From JBCBEX01 sp038528235 (GTDB taxonomy: Bacteria; Bacteroidota; Rhodothermia; Rhodothermales; Rubricoccaceae): a stretch of 64,000 bases of DNA. Positions 15,033-23,525 of this stretch are shown here, piece by piece. The notes below the pieces were generated by a model. That model did no database searches. It saw only the letters and a program-made list of their open reading frames with translations, and had not been told where the DNA came from. Position numbers and translations under genes: made by a program. The stretch is taken from positions 1-64,000 of the forward strand of contig JBCBEX010000002.1 of the NCBI GenBank assembly GCA_038528235.1, given 5' to 3'. Numbering within the stretch: position 1 is the stretch's first letter; each line of letters starts with the position of its first letter.

Positions 15033-16667
15033 TCAGTCGATCCGACGCCGCCATGTGGAGCCGGTCGGGCTGTCCATCACCTCCACGCCTAGGGCTTCGA
15101 TCTCGTCGCGGATGGCGTCGGCGCGGGCGTAGTCCTTCGCCTTGCGCGCCGCCACGCGCTCGGCCAGCAGCGCCTCGACCTGCTCGGCGAGTGGATCGTC
15201 GTCGGCTTCCTCTACAGCAGCTTCGGGACGGACAATGCCGAGGAGCGCGTTGATCTGGTCGAGGTAGTCTTTCGCGCTCGCCGCCATGGCGAGGCTGTCG
15301 AGGCCGCTCTTCGAACGCGCATCCTTGCGCTTGCCCATCGACGCGATGATGTTGACACCCCGGTAGGCTGCGGCGAGGGCCGTAGGCGTGTTGAGGTCGT
15401 CGCAGAGCGCAGCAAGGGTGTCGGCGTAGGCCTTGGCAAGCGGCTCAGCGAGGTAGTTGGGCGCGCGCTCGTCGTACTGCTTCTCGGCGTGGAAGGCGAA
15501 CGCATCCTGCACCGCGGCGTCCACCTCCTGGTAGCGGCGGCGCATCTTGGCGGCGTCGGTAAGCGCCTTGCGCGTGAAGTTGAGCGGCTTGCGGTAGTGC
15601 CCGGCAATGAGCGCGAGGCGCAGCGCGAGCGGGTCGGCTGGAGCGCCGTAGTCGTCGCGCCCGCCGTCGGCCGGGTCGCTCGTGAGATCGCGCACCGTGA
15701 GGAAGCTGCCCGTCCGTTTCGACATCTTCGCGCCCTCGACCTGGAGGAAGCGCGTGTGGACCCAGTGCCGCGCGAACGTCTTGCCGGTGAGGCACTCAGC
15801 CTGCGCGATCTCGCACTCGTGGTGCGGGAAGCGGAGATCCTCGCCGCCCGCGTGCAGATCGATGGTGTCGCCCAGATACTTCTGCGCCATCACCGAGCAC
15901 TCCAGGTGCCAGCCGGGGAAGCCCCACGACGTACCCTCGTCGAACGGGCTGTGCCACTGCATGAGATGCTGGTCGTCCTTTTTCCAGAGCGCGAAGTCGC
16001 GCGGGTCGCGCTTGCCGTCGTCCGTGACCACATCGCGTGACTCAGCTGCGGCCCCTACGTCGAGCGCGTCGGCCTCGGTGTTGCCCGAGAGCTTGCCGTA
16101 GTCGGGGAACGAGGCGACGCTGAAGTAGACGCCCTGCTCGGTCTCGTAGGCGTGCCCCTTCTCGATGAGCGTCTGGACGGCGCGGATCTGCTCGCGGACG
16201 TGCTCAGCGGCGCGCGGACGCACAGTCGGCTCGCGGAGGCCCAGCGTGTGCCAATCCTCGACGAGCGCCCCCGTATAGTGCCGTGCGAGGTCCCACACGT
16301 TGGCGAAGCGCTCGCCCTCCTTGCTCTTGAGCGCCTTCGCCATGCGGTCCTCGCCCGCTGCGTCCGCCGCGTCGTCCTCGGTGAGGTGACCGACATCAGT
16401 CACGTTCGAGACGTAGTCGACCTGCCAGCCGAGCGCCTCGGCAGTGCGCACGATGAGGTCGGCGGTAAGGAACGAGCGGAAGTTGCCGATGTGGGCGTAG
16501 CTGTAGACCGTCGGCCCGCAGGCGTAGAACGTCAGGCGCGGCGTGCCGTCCTCGGTCGTCGCGGCGGGGACGAGCGGCTTGGCGTCGCGGGAGAGCGAGT
16601 CGTGGAGAACGAAGTCGGGCACAGGTCGGAGGTCGAGGGTCGAGGCAGATTCAGCGTGTGGTGCCAC
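15033..16667 (-). CDS. cysS: cysteine--tRNA ligase
   Basis: 544-aa class I aminoacyl-tRNA synthetase that charges tRNA-Cys. Present are the HIGH-type signature HIGN at 59-62 within YAHIGN, the KMSKR loop at 314-318, and the zinc-site residues Cys50, Cys257 and the PHHECE segment around 281-286. The C-terminal anticodon-binding region is complete. An extra stretch of about 25 residues precedes the usual start; the true start could be the first ATG shown or slightly downstream. Single-gene unit convergent with the retron RT. Confidence 0.96.
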   Translation of the reverse strand: MAPHAESASTLDLRPVPDFVLHDSLSRDAKPLVPAATTEDGTPRLTFYACGPTVYSYAHIGNFRSFLTADLIVRTAEALGWQVDYVSNVTDVGHLTEDDAADAAGEDRMAKALKSKEGERFANVWDLARHYTGALVEDWHTLGLREPTVRPRAAEHVREQIRAVQTLIEKGHAYETEQGVYFSVASFPDYGKLSGNTEADALDVGAAAESRDVVTDDGKRDPRDFALWKKDDQHLMQWHSPFDEGTSWGFPGWHLECSVMAQKYLGDTIDLHAGGEDLRFPHHECEIAQAECLTGKTFARHWVHTRFLQVEGAKMSKRTGSFLTVRDLTSDPADGGRDDYGAPADPLALRLALIAGHYRKPLNFTRKALTDAAKMRRRYQEVDAAVQDAFAFHAEKQYDERAPNYLAEPLAKAYADTLAALCDDLNTPTALAAAYRGVNIIASMGKRKDARSKSGLDSLAMAASAKDYLDQINALLGIVRPEAAVEEADDDPLAEQVEALLAERVAARKAKDYARADAIRDEIEALGVEVMDSPTGSTWRRRID

Positions 16668-16761
16668 GCGCTAGCTCACTTTACTTCCAACTTCGCACTT
16701 CACACCTCGCACTTCCCATGTACCTTTGATTTTTCGCACTTCCTCGGTCTCCCCCGTTTTC

Positions 16762-17547
16762 ATGTCCGCCAACATTCTCACCGAGCGCGAGGGCGCGGTG
16801 CTCCGCCTCATCATCGACCGCCCCGCCAAGAAAAACGCGCTCACCACGGCGATGTACGACGCCATGACGGCGGCGCTGAACGAGGCCGCTTCCGACAGCG
16901 CGGTGCGCGTGGTGCTCGTCCACGGGCAGGACGAGGACGGCGGCGCGAGCGTCTTCACGGCGGGCAACGACCTCGGCGACTTCATGATGAACCCGCCGCG
17001 CGGCGAGGACAGCTCCGTGTTCGGCTTCCTGCGCGCCGCGACGACGTTCCCTAAGCCGCTCGTGGCGGCGGTTGCTGGGCCCGCCGTCGGCATCGGGACG
17101 ACGCTGCTCTTGCACTGCGACCTCGTCTACGCGGCCCCGTCGGCGCGCTTCCAGATGCCGTTCGTCAACCTCGGCCTGTGCCCGGAGGCGGCGAGCAGCC
17201 TGCTCGTCCCGCGCCTCGTCGGGCCGCAGAAGGCCGCCGAGTGGCTGCTCTTCGGCGAGCCGTTTTACGCTGAGGACGCCTTCCGCTACGGCCTCGTCAA
17301 CGAGGTCGTCCACGAACCCGACCTCCTCAAGGTGGCGCTACAGCGCTGCGAGGCCCTCGCCACGCGCCCCCCCGCCGCCATACGGCTGACGAAGCAGCTG
17401 CTCCGCGCCCCCGACGCCGACGCCATCCAGGCAACGATCCGCACCGAGGGCGCGCACTTCATCGAGCGGCTCACCTCGCCCGAGACCGCCGAGGCGCTGA
17501 CGGCGTTCATGGAGCGCCGCCCCGCGGACTTCTCGACGTTCGAGTAA
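16762..17547 (+). CDS. enoyl-CoA hydratase/isomerase family protein, ECI2-like
   Basis: 261-aa crotonase-fold enzyme of fatty-acid beta-oxidation. ATG 16762 (MSANILTEREG) gives the normal family start; the frame upstream is non-coding. FTAGNDLGDF (65-74) and AGPAVGIGTT (105-113) form the oxyanion hole. The segment GLCPEAASS puts a glutamate at 142 in the place used by delta3-delta2-enoyl-CoA isomerases (PEGCSS in ECI2) rather than the two-glutamate pattern of hydratases. An isomerase acting on unsaturated acyl-CoA is therefore preferred. It could serve the same pathway as the acyl-CoA dehydrogenase at 58202, but it is far from it. Confidence 0.85.
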   Translation: MSANILTEREGAVLRLIIDRPAKKNALTTAMYDAMTAALNEAASDSAVRVVLVHGQDEDGGASVFTAGNDLGDFMMNPPRGEDSSVFGFLRAATTFPKPLVAAVAGPAVGIGTTLLLHCDLVYAAPSARFQMPFVNLGLCPEAASSLLVPRLVGPQKAAEWLLFGEPFYAEDAFRYGLVNEVVHEPDLLKVALQRCEALATRPPAAIRLTKQLLRAPDADAIQATIRTEGAHFIERLTSPETAEALTAFMERRPADFSTFE

Positions 17548-17558
17548 GCGACACCGAG

Positions 17559-18440
17559 CTAAGCGGCCCGACTCATCCGCACGTCGAGTGGCTCGCCAGC
17601 GACGGGGCGGAGCTGCACCGTCTCGAACGGCATATCGACACCGGCCTCGGTGAGCGTGGCGAAGACGCGCTCGCGGAGGTCGAAGCGGGCCTGGACGTGC
17701 TGGCGCTCGTCGCGGAGCCAGGCTTGCAGATCCAGCGCGACGTTGTAGTCGTTGAGCGCCGTCACCACCACGCGCGGCGGCGGCGTGTCCATGAACGCGG
17801 CATCGTCCTCGACGAGCGCGAGCAGCAGGCGGCGCACGCGACCGAGGTCTTCGTTGACCCCGATGGTCACCTCGATGCCGAGCCGGAGGTTGGGGAAGTT
17901 GGTGTACGACGCCACGACCGAGTTGATGACCGTCGCGTTGGGCACGGCGAGCATGCGGCCGTCGGGCGTGACGACGCGCGTGGAGCGGAGCGTGATCTTG
18001 TCGACGCGGCCATAGTCGCCCTCGACTTCCACGAGGTCGTTGATGACGAAAGGACGGTCCCAGAAGATGAGGATGCCCGAGATGATGTTCGAGAGCGCGT
18101 CCTGGGCCGCGAAGCCGATGGTGAGCCCCGCGATACCGAGGCTGGCGATGAGCGACGCCGTGTTGATGCCGACGGCGGCGAGCGCCTGCACAAGGCCGAA
18201 GGCGAGGAGCGCAAACTTGCTCGTGACGAGGATGAAGCTCGCGAGCGTAGCGTCGGCGTCGGCGCGCTGGAAGGCGGCACGCAGGAGTCGGTTGAGAATC
18301 CACCAGCCGACATAGAACACCGCGAACACGGCAAGGCCAGTCAGCAAGTCGGCGAGGAAGACGGCAACGGCCTCGCCCGTACGCTCGGGTTCGAACGTGG
18401 CGGCGAGGCGGTCGAGGATGCTCTGGAAGAACAGCGACAT
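17559..18440 (-). CDS. small-conductance mechanosensitive channel (MscS family)
   Basis: 293-aa inner-membrane channel that opens under membrane tension during osmotic down-shock. Three hydrophobic helices occupy roughly residues 25-50, 65-90 and 93-120. The third holds the pore-lining Gly/Ala-rich pattern (IASLGIAGLTIGFAAQDALS) characteristic of MscS TM3. The beta domain follows with DRPFVINDLVEVEGDYGRV and the C-terminal alpha/beta part. Length matches the minimal MscS form. The stop is only 11 bp from the stop of the convergent isomerase gene. Confidence 0.93.
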   Translation of the reverse strand: MSLFFQSILDRLAATFEPERTGEAVAVFLADLLTGLAVFAVFYVGWWILNRLLRAAFQRADADATLASFILVTSKFALLAFGLVQALAAVGINTASLIASLGIAGLTIGFAAQDALSNIISGILIFWDRPFVINDLVEVEGDYGRVDKITLRSTRVVTPDGRMLAVPNATVINSVVASYTNFPNLRLGIEVTIGVNEDLGRVRRLLLALVEDDAAFMDTPPPRVVVTALNDYNVALDLQAWLRDERQHVQARFDLRERVFATLTEAGVDMPFETVQLRPVAGEPLDVRMSRAA

Positions 18441-18515
18441 CGGAAGCGCGGAGAATCAGGGAGGTGGTGACTCCGTGAGTCTACGCCGATGGCCTCGTCC
18501 GCGGCTCCGCGTGCC

Positions 18516-19169
18516 CTAGCGACGCGCCACGGCCGTGCTGAGCGGCCAGATGGCGCCTTCGCTGCGCCCGTGCTCGGTGCGCACGTCGTAGTGGCGGTTG
18601 TAGTCGTCCCACTCGGCGACGATGCCCCGCACGCGCTCGTTGACGACGGCGTCCATCGTGGCGCACTCGCCCGTGACGCCGGTGAGGAACTGCTGGACCT
18701 CCTGCGCGCCGCGCTCGGCGATGCGCACGTGCTGCTGCTCGTGGCGTTCGAGGCGCGTGCGGAAGAGGTCCCAGTCGCGGCGTAGCGCATACGGCACCGT
18801 GCCTGAGGTCTGGTTCGACCGCTGCCAGCGGGGTAGGATGATGGTCGCTTCCAGCGTGACGATGGCGTCGCTCACCCAGCACCGATCGCCCAGGCGCTGC
18901 GATGTGTATCGGTAGCCGATCTGGTAAACGGTTTGCCCGAAGAAGTCACCGGGACCCTTGACGCGCATCTGGTGGGCAAGCTCCTGCCACGACGTGCCTG
19001 TGACGTCGTAGTACTCTGTCCGCACCTGCTTGTCCATGCGCACGCTGGGCGGATCGCCGGACGCTCTCACGCCCGAGCTGTCGTGCCCCGAGTTGCCGTG
19101 CACAACCGGGCTGCCGTGCATGCCTGCGACCATCCACAGAAGTACAGGAAGGATCGCGGAGAGGGGCAC
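18516..19169 (-). CDS. DUF922 secreted protein, possible Zn-dependent protease
   Basis: 217-aa exported protein: hydrophobic N-terminus (about 4-20) and a polar linker to about residue 50. The body has the DUF922 pattern TEYYDVTG, then an HExxH-type motif in RHEQQHVRIAE. DUF922 members are described as putative secreted metalloproteases because of that motif; activity is unproven. The C-terminal WDDYNRHYDVRTEHG is also family-like. No operon partner is evident, although MscS follows in the same direction after about 75 bp. Confidence 0.8.
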   Translation of the reverse strand: MPLSAILPVLLWMVAGMHGSPVVHGNSGHDSSGVRASGDPPSVRMDKQVRTEYYDVTGTSWQELAHQMRVKGPGDFFGQTVYQIGYRYTSQRLGDRCWVSDAIVTLEATIILPRWQRSNQTSGTVPYALRRDWDLFRTRLERHEQQHVRIAERGAQEVQQFLTGVTGECATMDAVVNERVRGIVAEWDDYNRHYDVRTEHGRSEGAIWPLSTAVARR

Positions 19170-19344
19170 GAAAGGTGGGGCGCGGGGCTAGTAAGCGTGT
19201 GCCCATGGTGTCGGCGACTCACGCTCTCCCATTAAGCCTGAATCCGCCGCCGATCCACAGGCCGCCTTCGTTTTCCTCGTTTGTCCCGCTCCCGTGACGA
19301 GGGACCGCACTCACGCGGCCTCACGTGGGTAACCTAGACCGTCC

Positions 19345-20052
19345 CTACGCGGGCAGCCTTAGCCCCTCGCTCAAGACTTGGCGCGCTGCCGGGCCGTAGT
19401 TGAAGACGAGGTCGAGCAGGCCGCAGCCCGACACGAAGCCGTCGAACACCTGGCGGCGCGGCTTCTCCTCGAACGACGCCACCGTTTGCGCCACCTCGGG
19501 CAACTGCGCACGCTCCACCGTCGCGGCATCGGGCAGGGTGAGCAGCGGTGCGGCTCCGACGTCGAGCCACACGTCGACGAGCGTAGCTGGTGTGCTGGGG
19601 CGCTCCGACGCCACGACGAACTCCGCATCGCTGGCGAGCACCCGATGTGCCCATCGCATCGCAGCCACCGTGAGCGTGCCGAGCATCGGCGGCGTCCCCT
19701 CGTCAGAGAAGACCGCGTCGAAGAGGTGCTCGATCTGGGGAGCATAGTGCGCGAAATACGGCGCGTTGTTGTAGCACGCCGCGAGCGTGCGGAGGTGCGC
19801 CCGCCGCCACGCCCCCGCAGAGTCGGCGAGCGGTACAGATCGGATCGGACGCCCGGGTGGGCCTTTGCGGACGGGCACGGTGAGCCACATCGCGTCACGC
19901 CCGGTGCCTGCCGAGGTGCGGATGCGCGTCCGGTTCTGGTACGACTGGCGGCTGTACGCGAACGTGTCGGCCACCACGAAGCGCTCCGCAGAAAGCAGCA
20001 GCGCCGCGACCGGCAGCGACGGGAAGAACTCCGGCGGGCGAATCGCAGTCAT
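19345..20052 (-). CDS. WbqC-like family protein
   Basis: 235 aa from ATG 20052 (MTAIRPPEFFPSLPV); the longer upstream frame overlaps crcB on the same strand and is rejected. The N-terminus (PPEFFPSLPVAALLL...VVADTFAYSRQSYQNRTRI) matches the WbqC opening, where a P-x-F/Y-x-P motif precedes a strand, Asp and Tyr/Gln-rich helix. The family is linked with surface polysaccharide and modified-sugar transfer but its reaction is not established. It lies 32 bp downstream of crcB in a three-gene same-strand run. Confidence 0.82.
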   Translation of the reverse strand: MTAIRPPEFFPSLPVAALLLSAERFVVADTFAYSRQSYQNRTRIRTSAGTGRDAMWLTVPVRKGPPGRPIRSVPLADSAGAWRRAHLRTLAACYNNAPYFAHYAPQIEHLFDAVFSDEGTPPMLGTLTVAAMRWAHRVLASDAEFVVASERPSTPATLVDVWLDVGAAPLLTLPDAATVERAQLPEVAQTVASFEEKPRRQVFDGFVSGCGLLDLVFNYGPAARQVLSEGLRLPA

Positions 20053-20084
20053 CGGCGTGCAGTCAGCGGTGCTAGGCGACTGTG

Positions 20085-20471
20085 CTAGGCGAACGTGCGA
20101 GCCAGCGTCCACCCTGCCCACGCTGCCACGAGCCCGACGGCCACGCTCCCGAGCGCGTTGACGAGCGCCCACCCGACCCGCCCCGTCTCCAAGAGCGCCA
20201 GCGTCTCCGCCGAGTACGACGAGAACGTCGTGAATCCACCGAGGAAGCCAACCACGCCGAGCAGCCGCAGCGGGTCGCGACCGGGCACAAAGGGGAGGGC
20301 GAGGCCGATCAGGAAGCACCCTGCAATGTTGGCGACCCAGGTCCCGACGGGCAGCCCCGCGAGCGCGCCGGTCGCGGTCCATCGGGCTGAGGCGAGCGCC
20401 ACGCCGTACCGTGCGAGCGCGCCGCCTGCGCCGCCGAGCGCTACCAGCGCTGCCTGCTGCCAGCCGCTCAT
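20085..20471 (-). CDS. crcB: fluoride ion channel
   Basis: 128-aa protein with four membrane helices that exports fluoride as a dual-topology dimer. Family marks: GGAGGALARYG near the N-terminus, GTWVANIAGCF with the conserved Asn in helix 2, and GFLGGFTTFSSYSAE with the TM3 break and Phe/Thr/Ser fluoride-path residues. ATG 20471 overlaps the stop of the upstream binding-protein gene by 4 bp (ATGA), implying coupled translation. No fluoride riboswitch was recognised near it. Confidence 0.93.
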   Translation of the reverse strand: MSGWQQAALVALGGAGGALARYGVALASARWTATGALAGLPVGTWVANIAGCFLIGLALPFVPGRDPLRLLGVVGFLGGFTTFSSYSAETLALLETGRVGWALVNALGSVAVGLVAAWAGWTLARTFA

Positions 20472-21616
20472 CGTTCCGGATTTGCCTTCAGGAACGCCGC
20501 CCCGCGTCCCTTGATGTCGCGGTCCCAGCGCTCCAGCCACGCCTGCCCGCTGTCGGCCATCAGCGTCCAGTCGAGGTCCATCGGGCGGACGGGCTGGCGC
20601 ATCCACGCGGGGAGGCTGTCGGGCGGGACGTCCTGGCGCGCCGGGAGCCGGTGGAACTCGTGCGCCTGCCGAATCAAGGCTTCGCGCGTCGTGACGAACT
20701 CGACGAACTGCCGCGCGCGCTCAGGATTCGGGGCACCGGCCGGGATGGCGATGGCGTCGACGAGGACGGGCGTGCCGCTCTCAGGAAAGACGGAGCGGAA
20801 CGGGTAGCCCACGTCACGCGCCTGAAGTTCGATGTCGGGGAGGTTCCAGAGCGTGAGCGCCGCCTCGCCGCGCGCGAGCTTGAGGTAGAGTTGCGTCGGG
20901 TCGGCGGTGTAGCTGCGGGTGACCGTGTCGAGACGGGCGAGCCAGCGGAAGCCCGCCTCGGTGGTCGGCTGGCGCTGGATCATCGCGCCGAAGATGGTGC
21001 GCATCGTGCCCGACTCCAGCGGCGAGCGGATGAGCAGCGGCTGTGCCGTGGCGGGGTCGAGGAGCGCGTCCCAGTCTCGCGGCACCCGCGTGGAGTCGAG
21101 CGTCGCGGTGTTGTAGGCGATGACCTCGGGCGTGAGGTAGGTGCCAATCCAGCGCCATTCGGCGTCGCGGGCGGCGTCAGGGAGCACATCGGACCAGGTC
21201 GGCTCGTAGGCGGCGAGCAGGCCCTCGTCGGCCGCGCGCATGAAGAGCGGCTGCGGTGCACCCCACCAGACGCTCGCCTGCGGGTTGACACGCTCCGTGC
21301 GCACGCGGTCGAGCACCTGCTGGCTGCCCATGAACAGCCACTGCACGTTGACCTCGGGGTAGGCTGCCTCAAACGCTGCCTCGTAGGCACTCAGCAGTTC
21401 CTTGCCGTGCGGCGAGTAGATGACGAGCGGCTCCCGGTCGTCGCGTGCGCAACCACTTTGAAGGAGGGTATGGGTGATGGGGAATAGGGCATAGAACAGG
21501 AGCCAGACCGGAAGCGCCGTACCCCGACGGACCTGTTTACCAAACACCGAACGCCCTAGAGCGCGACATCGCTCCACCAAGGTCCATGCGTGCTGCCCCC
21601 TATCCCCTATTCTCAA
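20468..21616 (-). CDS. ABC-type extracellular substrate-binding lipoprotein
   Basis: 382 aa as drawn. The lipobox LLQSGC lies near residues 51-56, so about 30 polar residues precede the hydrophobic segment; the real start may be an internal alternative codon, but no ATG fits better. The mature part opens with LVIYSPHGKELLSAYEAAFE and contains GSQQVLDRVR, VWWGAP and VIAYNT blocks, typical of periplasmic binding proteins for iron, spermidine or sulfonate-like ligands. No permease or ATPase gene is next to it, so the ligand cannot be named. The stop overlaps the crcB start. Confidence 0.78.
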   Translation of the reverse strand: MRIGDRGQHAWTLVERCRALGRSVFGKQVRRGTALPVWLLFYALFPITHTLLQSGCARDDREPLVIYSPHGKELLSAYEAAFEAAYPEVNVQWLFMGSQQVLDRVRTERVNPQASVWWGAPQPLFMRAADEGLLAAYEPTWSDVLPDAARDAEWRWIGTYLTPEVIAYNTATLDSTRVPRDWDALLDPATAQPLLIRSPLESGTMRTIFGAMIQRQPTTEAGFRWLARLDTVTRSYTADPTQLYLKLARGEAALTLWNLPDIELQARDVGYPFRSVFPESGTPVLVDAIAIPAGAPNPERARQFVEFVTTREALIRQAHEFHRLPARQDVPPDSLPAWMRQPVRPMDLDWTLMADSGQAWLERWDRDIKGRGAAFLKANPER

Positions 21617-21631
21617 GGCCCTATCCCCTAG

Positions 21632-21841
21632 CTAGGCTTGCGCGTTGATGCCTGCCATGAGGTGGTCGCGGGTCGCCTGCTCGATGGCCTCGCGCTCGCG
21701 CTGCGCCTCGTCGGCGGCGAGCTCTTCGAGCGCCTCAGCGACGAGCGTCTTGAGGTACCCGCGCCGCTCCAGGAGCACCTCGCGGAGCGCCTCTTTGACA
21801 AGCGCTTTGAGATCCGTATCGGTGGGAGTAACCGTGGGCAT
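21632..21841 (-). CDS. small acidic helical protein, antitoxin-like
   Basis: 69 aa, nearly all predicted helix (KALVKEALREVLLERRGYLKTLV...), strongly charged. It resembles small antitoxin or toxin-associated helical proteins in size and character, but no toxin gene is adjacent and no family is recognised. It sits 15 bp upstream of the binding-protein gene on the same strand, so they may share a transcript. Confidence 0.55.
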   Translation of the reverse strand: MPTVTPTDTDLKALVKEALREVLLERRGYLKTLVAEALEELAADEAQREREAIEQATRDHLMAGINAQA

Positions 21842-22026
21842 AGGCCGGGGCGGGCGGGACGCCGTCAGGAGCGTGAGCGAAGGGAGGGCCCCAAGGTACG
21901 AACCCCCTACGTCGATTCACAGCGCACAACTGGGTGCCCCGGTGCGGCGGTGAAAGCTGCCCAGCCTACTTCGCGTTGTCAACCACCAGCTTGAGAGCCG
22001 ACCGCCACGAGCCGACAGCCCACACC

Positions 22027-23322
22027 CTAGATCACGGTGTGGTCGGGCACCTTCGCGTTTTTCGGGATCACCACGATGCCGTCGCGGATGGTGTAGAAGT
22101 CGCCCTCCTCGTTTTCCACGCCGCGGTCGTTGGTGATGCGGCAGTTCTTGCCGATCTGCACGTTCTTGTCGATGATCGCGTTCTCGATGTAGCTCCCCTC
22201 GCCGATCCCGGGCGCGTCGGGGGCCTGGTTGAGGTAGCGGCTCGCGGGCGGGTGCCAGGGGAAGTAGTCCGAGCCCATGACCACGCTGTTCTTCACGACC
22301 GCGCCCCTGCGGATCGACGTGCGGAGGCCAATCACGGAGCGCTCCACGTAGGCGTCCGAGATCACGGCGGCCTCGGCGATCATCACGTCCTGGAGCATCG
22401 TGTTCTGCACCTTGGCGGGCGGGAGCATCCGCGCGTTGGTGTAGATCGGCATCTCGGCGTCGTAGAGGTCGAACTCCGGCTCGCGGTCGGCCAGGGCGAG
22501 GTTGGCCTCGTAGAACGAGCGGATGGTGCCGATGTCGCTCCAGTAGTCGGCGAAGGGGAAGCTGACCACCTTGCGGTTGCCGATCTCGCGGGGGATGATC
22601 TCCTTGCCGAAGTCCGTGCAAGTCGGGTCGGCGTCGAGCGCGGAGCCGAGGACAGAGCGGTTGAAGAGGTAGATGCCCATCGAGGCGAGGTAGATGCGGC
22701 CGTCGTCTTGCAGCTCCTGCGACACCTTGCTCTCCTTGCCGTCGAGTTCGTCCAGCGCGGGCTTCTCGTGGAACTCCGTGATGACGCCATCATCGTCGGT
22801 CTTGAGGATGCCGAAGCCAGGCGCGTCGTTGGCGTGCACCGGCACCGTCCCGATGGTGATCTCCGCCCCACTGCTGATGTGGTGCTGGTACATCTTCCGG
22901 TAGTCGAGCCGGTAGAGTTGGTCGCCGGAGAGGATGAGCGTGTGCTCGTGCGGGAAGGCGTTGATGTGCGGCATCGACTTGCGCACGGCGTCGGCGGTGC
23001 CCTGAAACCAGTCGCGTGAGTCGGGGGTCTGCTCGGCGGCGATGATGGTCACGAAGCCGCGCCGGAAGCGGTCGAAGCGGTACGTCCGGTGGATGTGCCG
23101 GTTGAGACTCGCCGAGTTGAACTGCGTCAGCACGAAGATGCTCGTGACCTGCGAGTTGATGCAGTTGGAGACGGGGATGTCGATGAGGCGATACTTGCCT
23201 GCGAGCGGCACCGCCGGCTTCGAGCGCGGGATGGTGAGCGGGGCGAGGCGCGTCCCGGCTCCACCGCCGAGGATCACCGCCATGAGGTCGCGGGGGTTGG
23301 CGCGCAGAGCTTCGGGGTCCAT
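22027..23322 (-). CDS. glgC: glucose-1-phosphate adenylyltransferase
   Basis: 431-aa enzyme making ADP-glucose from ATP and glucose 1-phosphate, the committed step of bacterial glycogen synthesis. The nucleotide-binding GGGAGTRLAPLT is at 19-30, followed by RSKPAVPLAGKYRLIDIP. The catalytic loop ILSGDQLY and the substrate motif FHEKP follow. The C-terminal third (from about 290) is the left-handed beta-helix seen as repeated V/I-x-x-S/A steps. Length is normal. No glycogen synthase or branching-enzyme gene is nearby. Confidence 0.95.
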   Translation of the reverse strand: MDPEALRANPRDLMAVILGGGAGTRLAPLTIPRSKPAVPLAGKYRLIDIPVSNCINSQVTSIFVLTQFNSASLNRHIHRTYRFDRFRRGFVTIIAAEQTPDSRDWFQGTADAVRKSMPHINAFPHEHTLILSGDQLYRLDYRKMYQHHISSGAEITIGTVPVHANDAPGFGILKTDDDGVITEFHEKPALDELDGKESKVSQELQDDGRIYLASMGIYLFNRSVLGSALDADPTCTDFGKEIIPREIGNRKVVSFPFADYWSDIGTIRSFYEANLALADREPEFDLYDAEMPIYTNARMLPPAKVQNTMLQDVMIAEAAVISDAYVERSVIGLRTSIRRGAVVKNSVVMGSDYFPWHPPASRYLNQAPDAPGIGEGSYIENAIIDKNVQIGKNCRITNDRGVENEEGDFYTIRDGIVVIPKNAKVPDHTVI

Positions 23323-23525
23323 GGTCGCGTGTCGAGAGGGGTGAACGAGAAGGGGCCTGCCAAGGTAGGGGATATCGGATTACGCGTGCTACCGTTCCCG
23401 CAGGCAATGCGCGCCCGGCTGGAAACGTTACCGGCTTGCGAACCCATCGTGTACGTGCGAGGTTGTCCGCCCTGTGTTTCCTCTGCGCAGCAACTCCCTC
23501 TGCGCGCCCGTTTTTCTCTGCCCCG

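Noticed and set aside
19170..19344. Possible displaced gene 3' ends at other gene junctions
   Set aside because: I compared gene ends with downstream spacers at several junctions (DUF922, dynamin, rnd, MBL, PAS sensor) and saw no in-frame copies.
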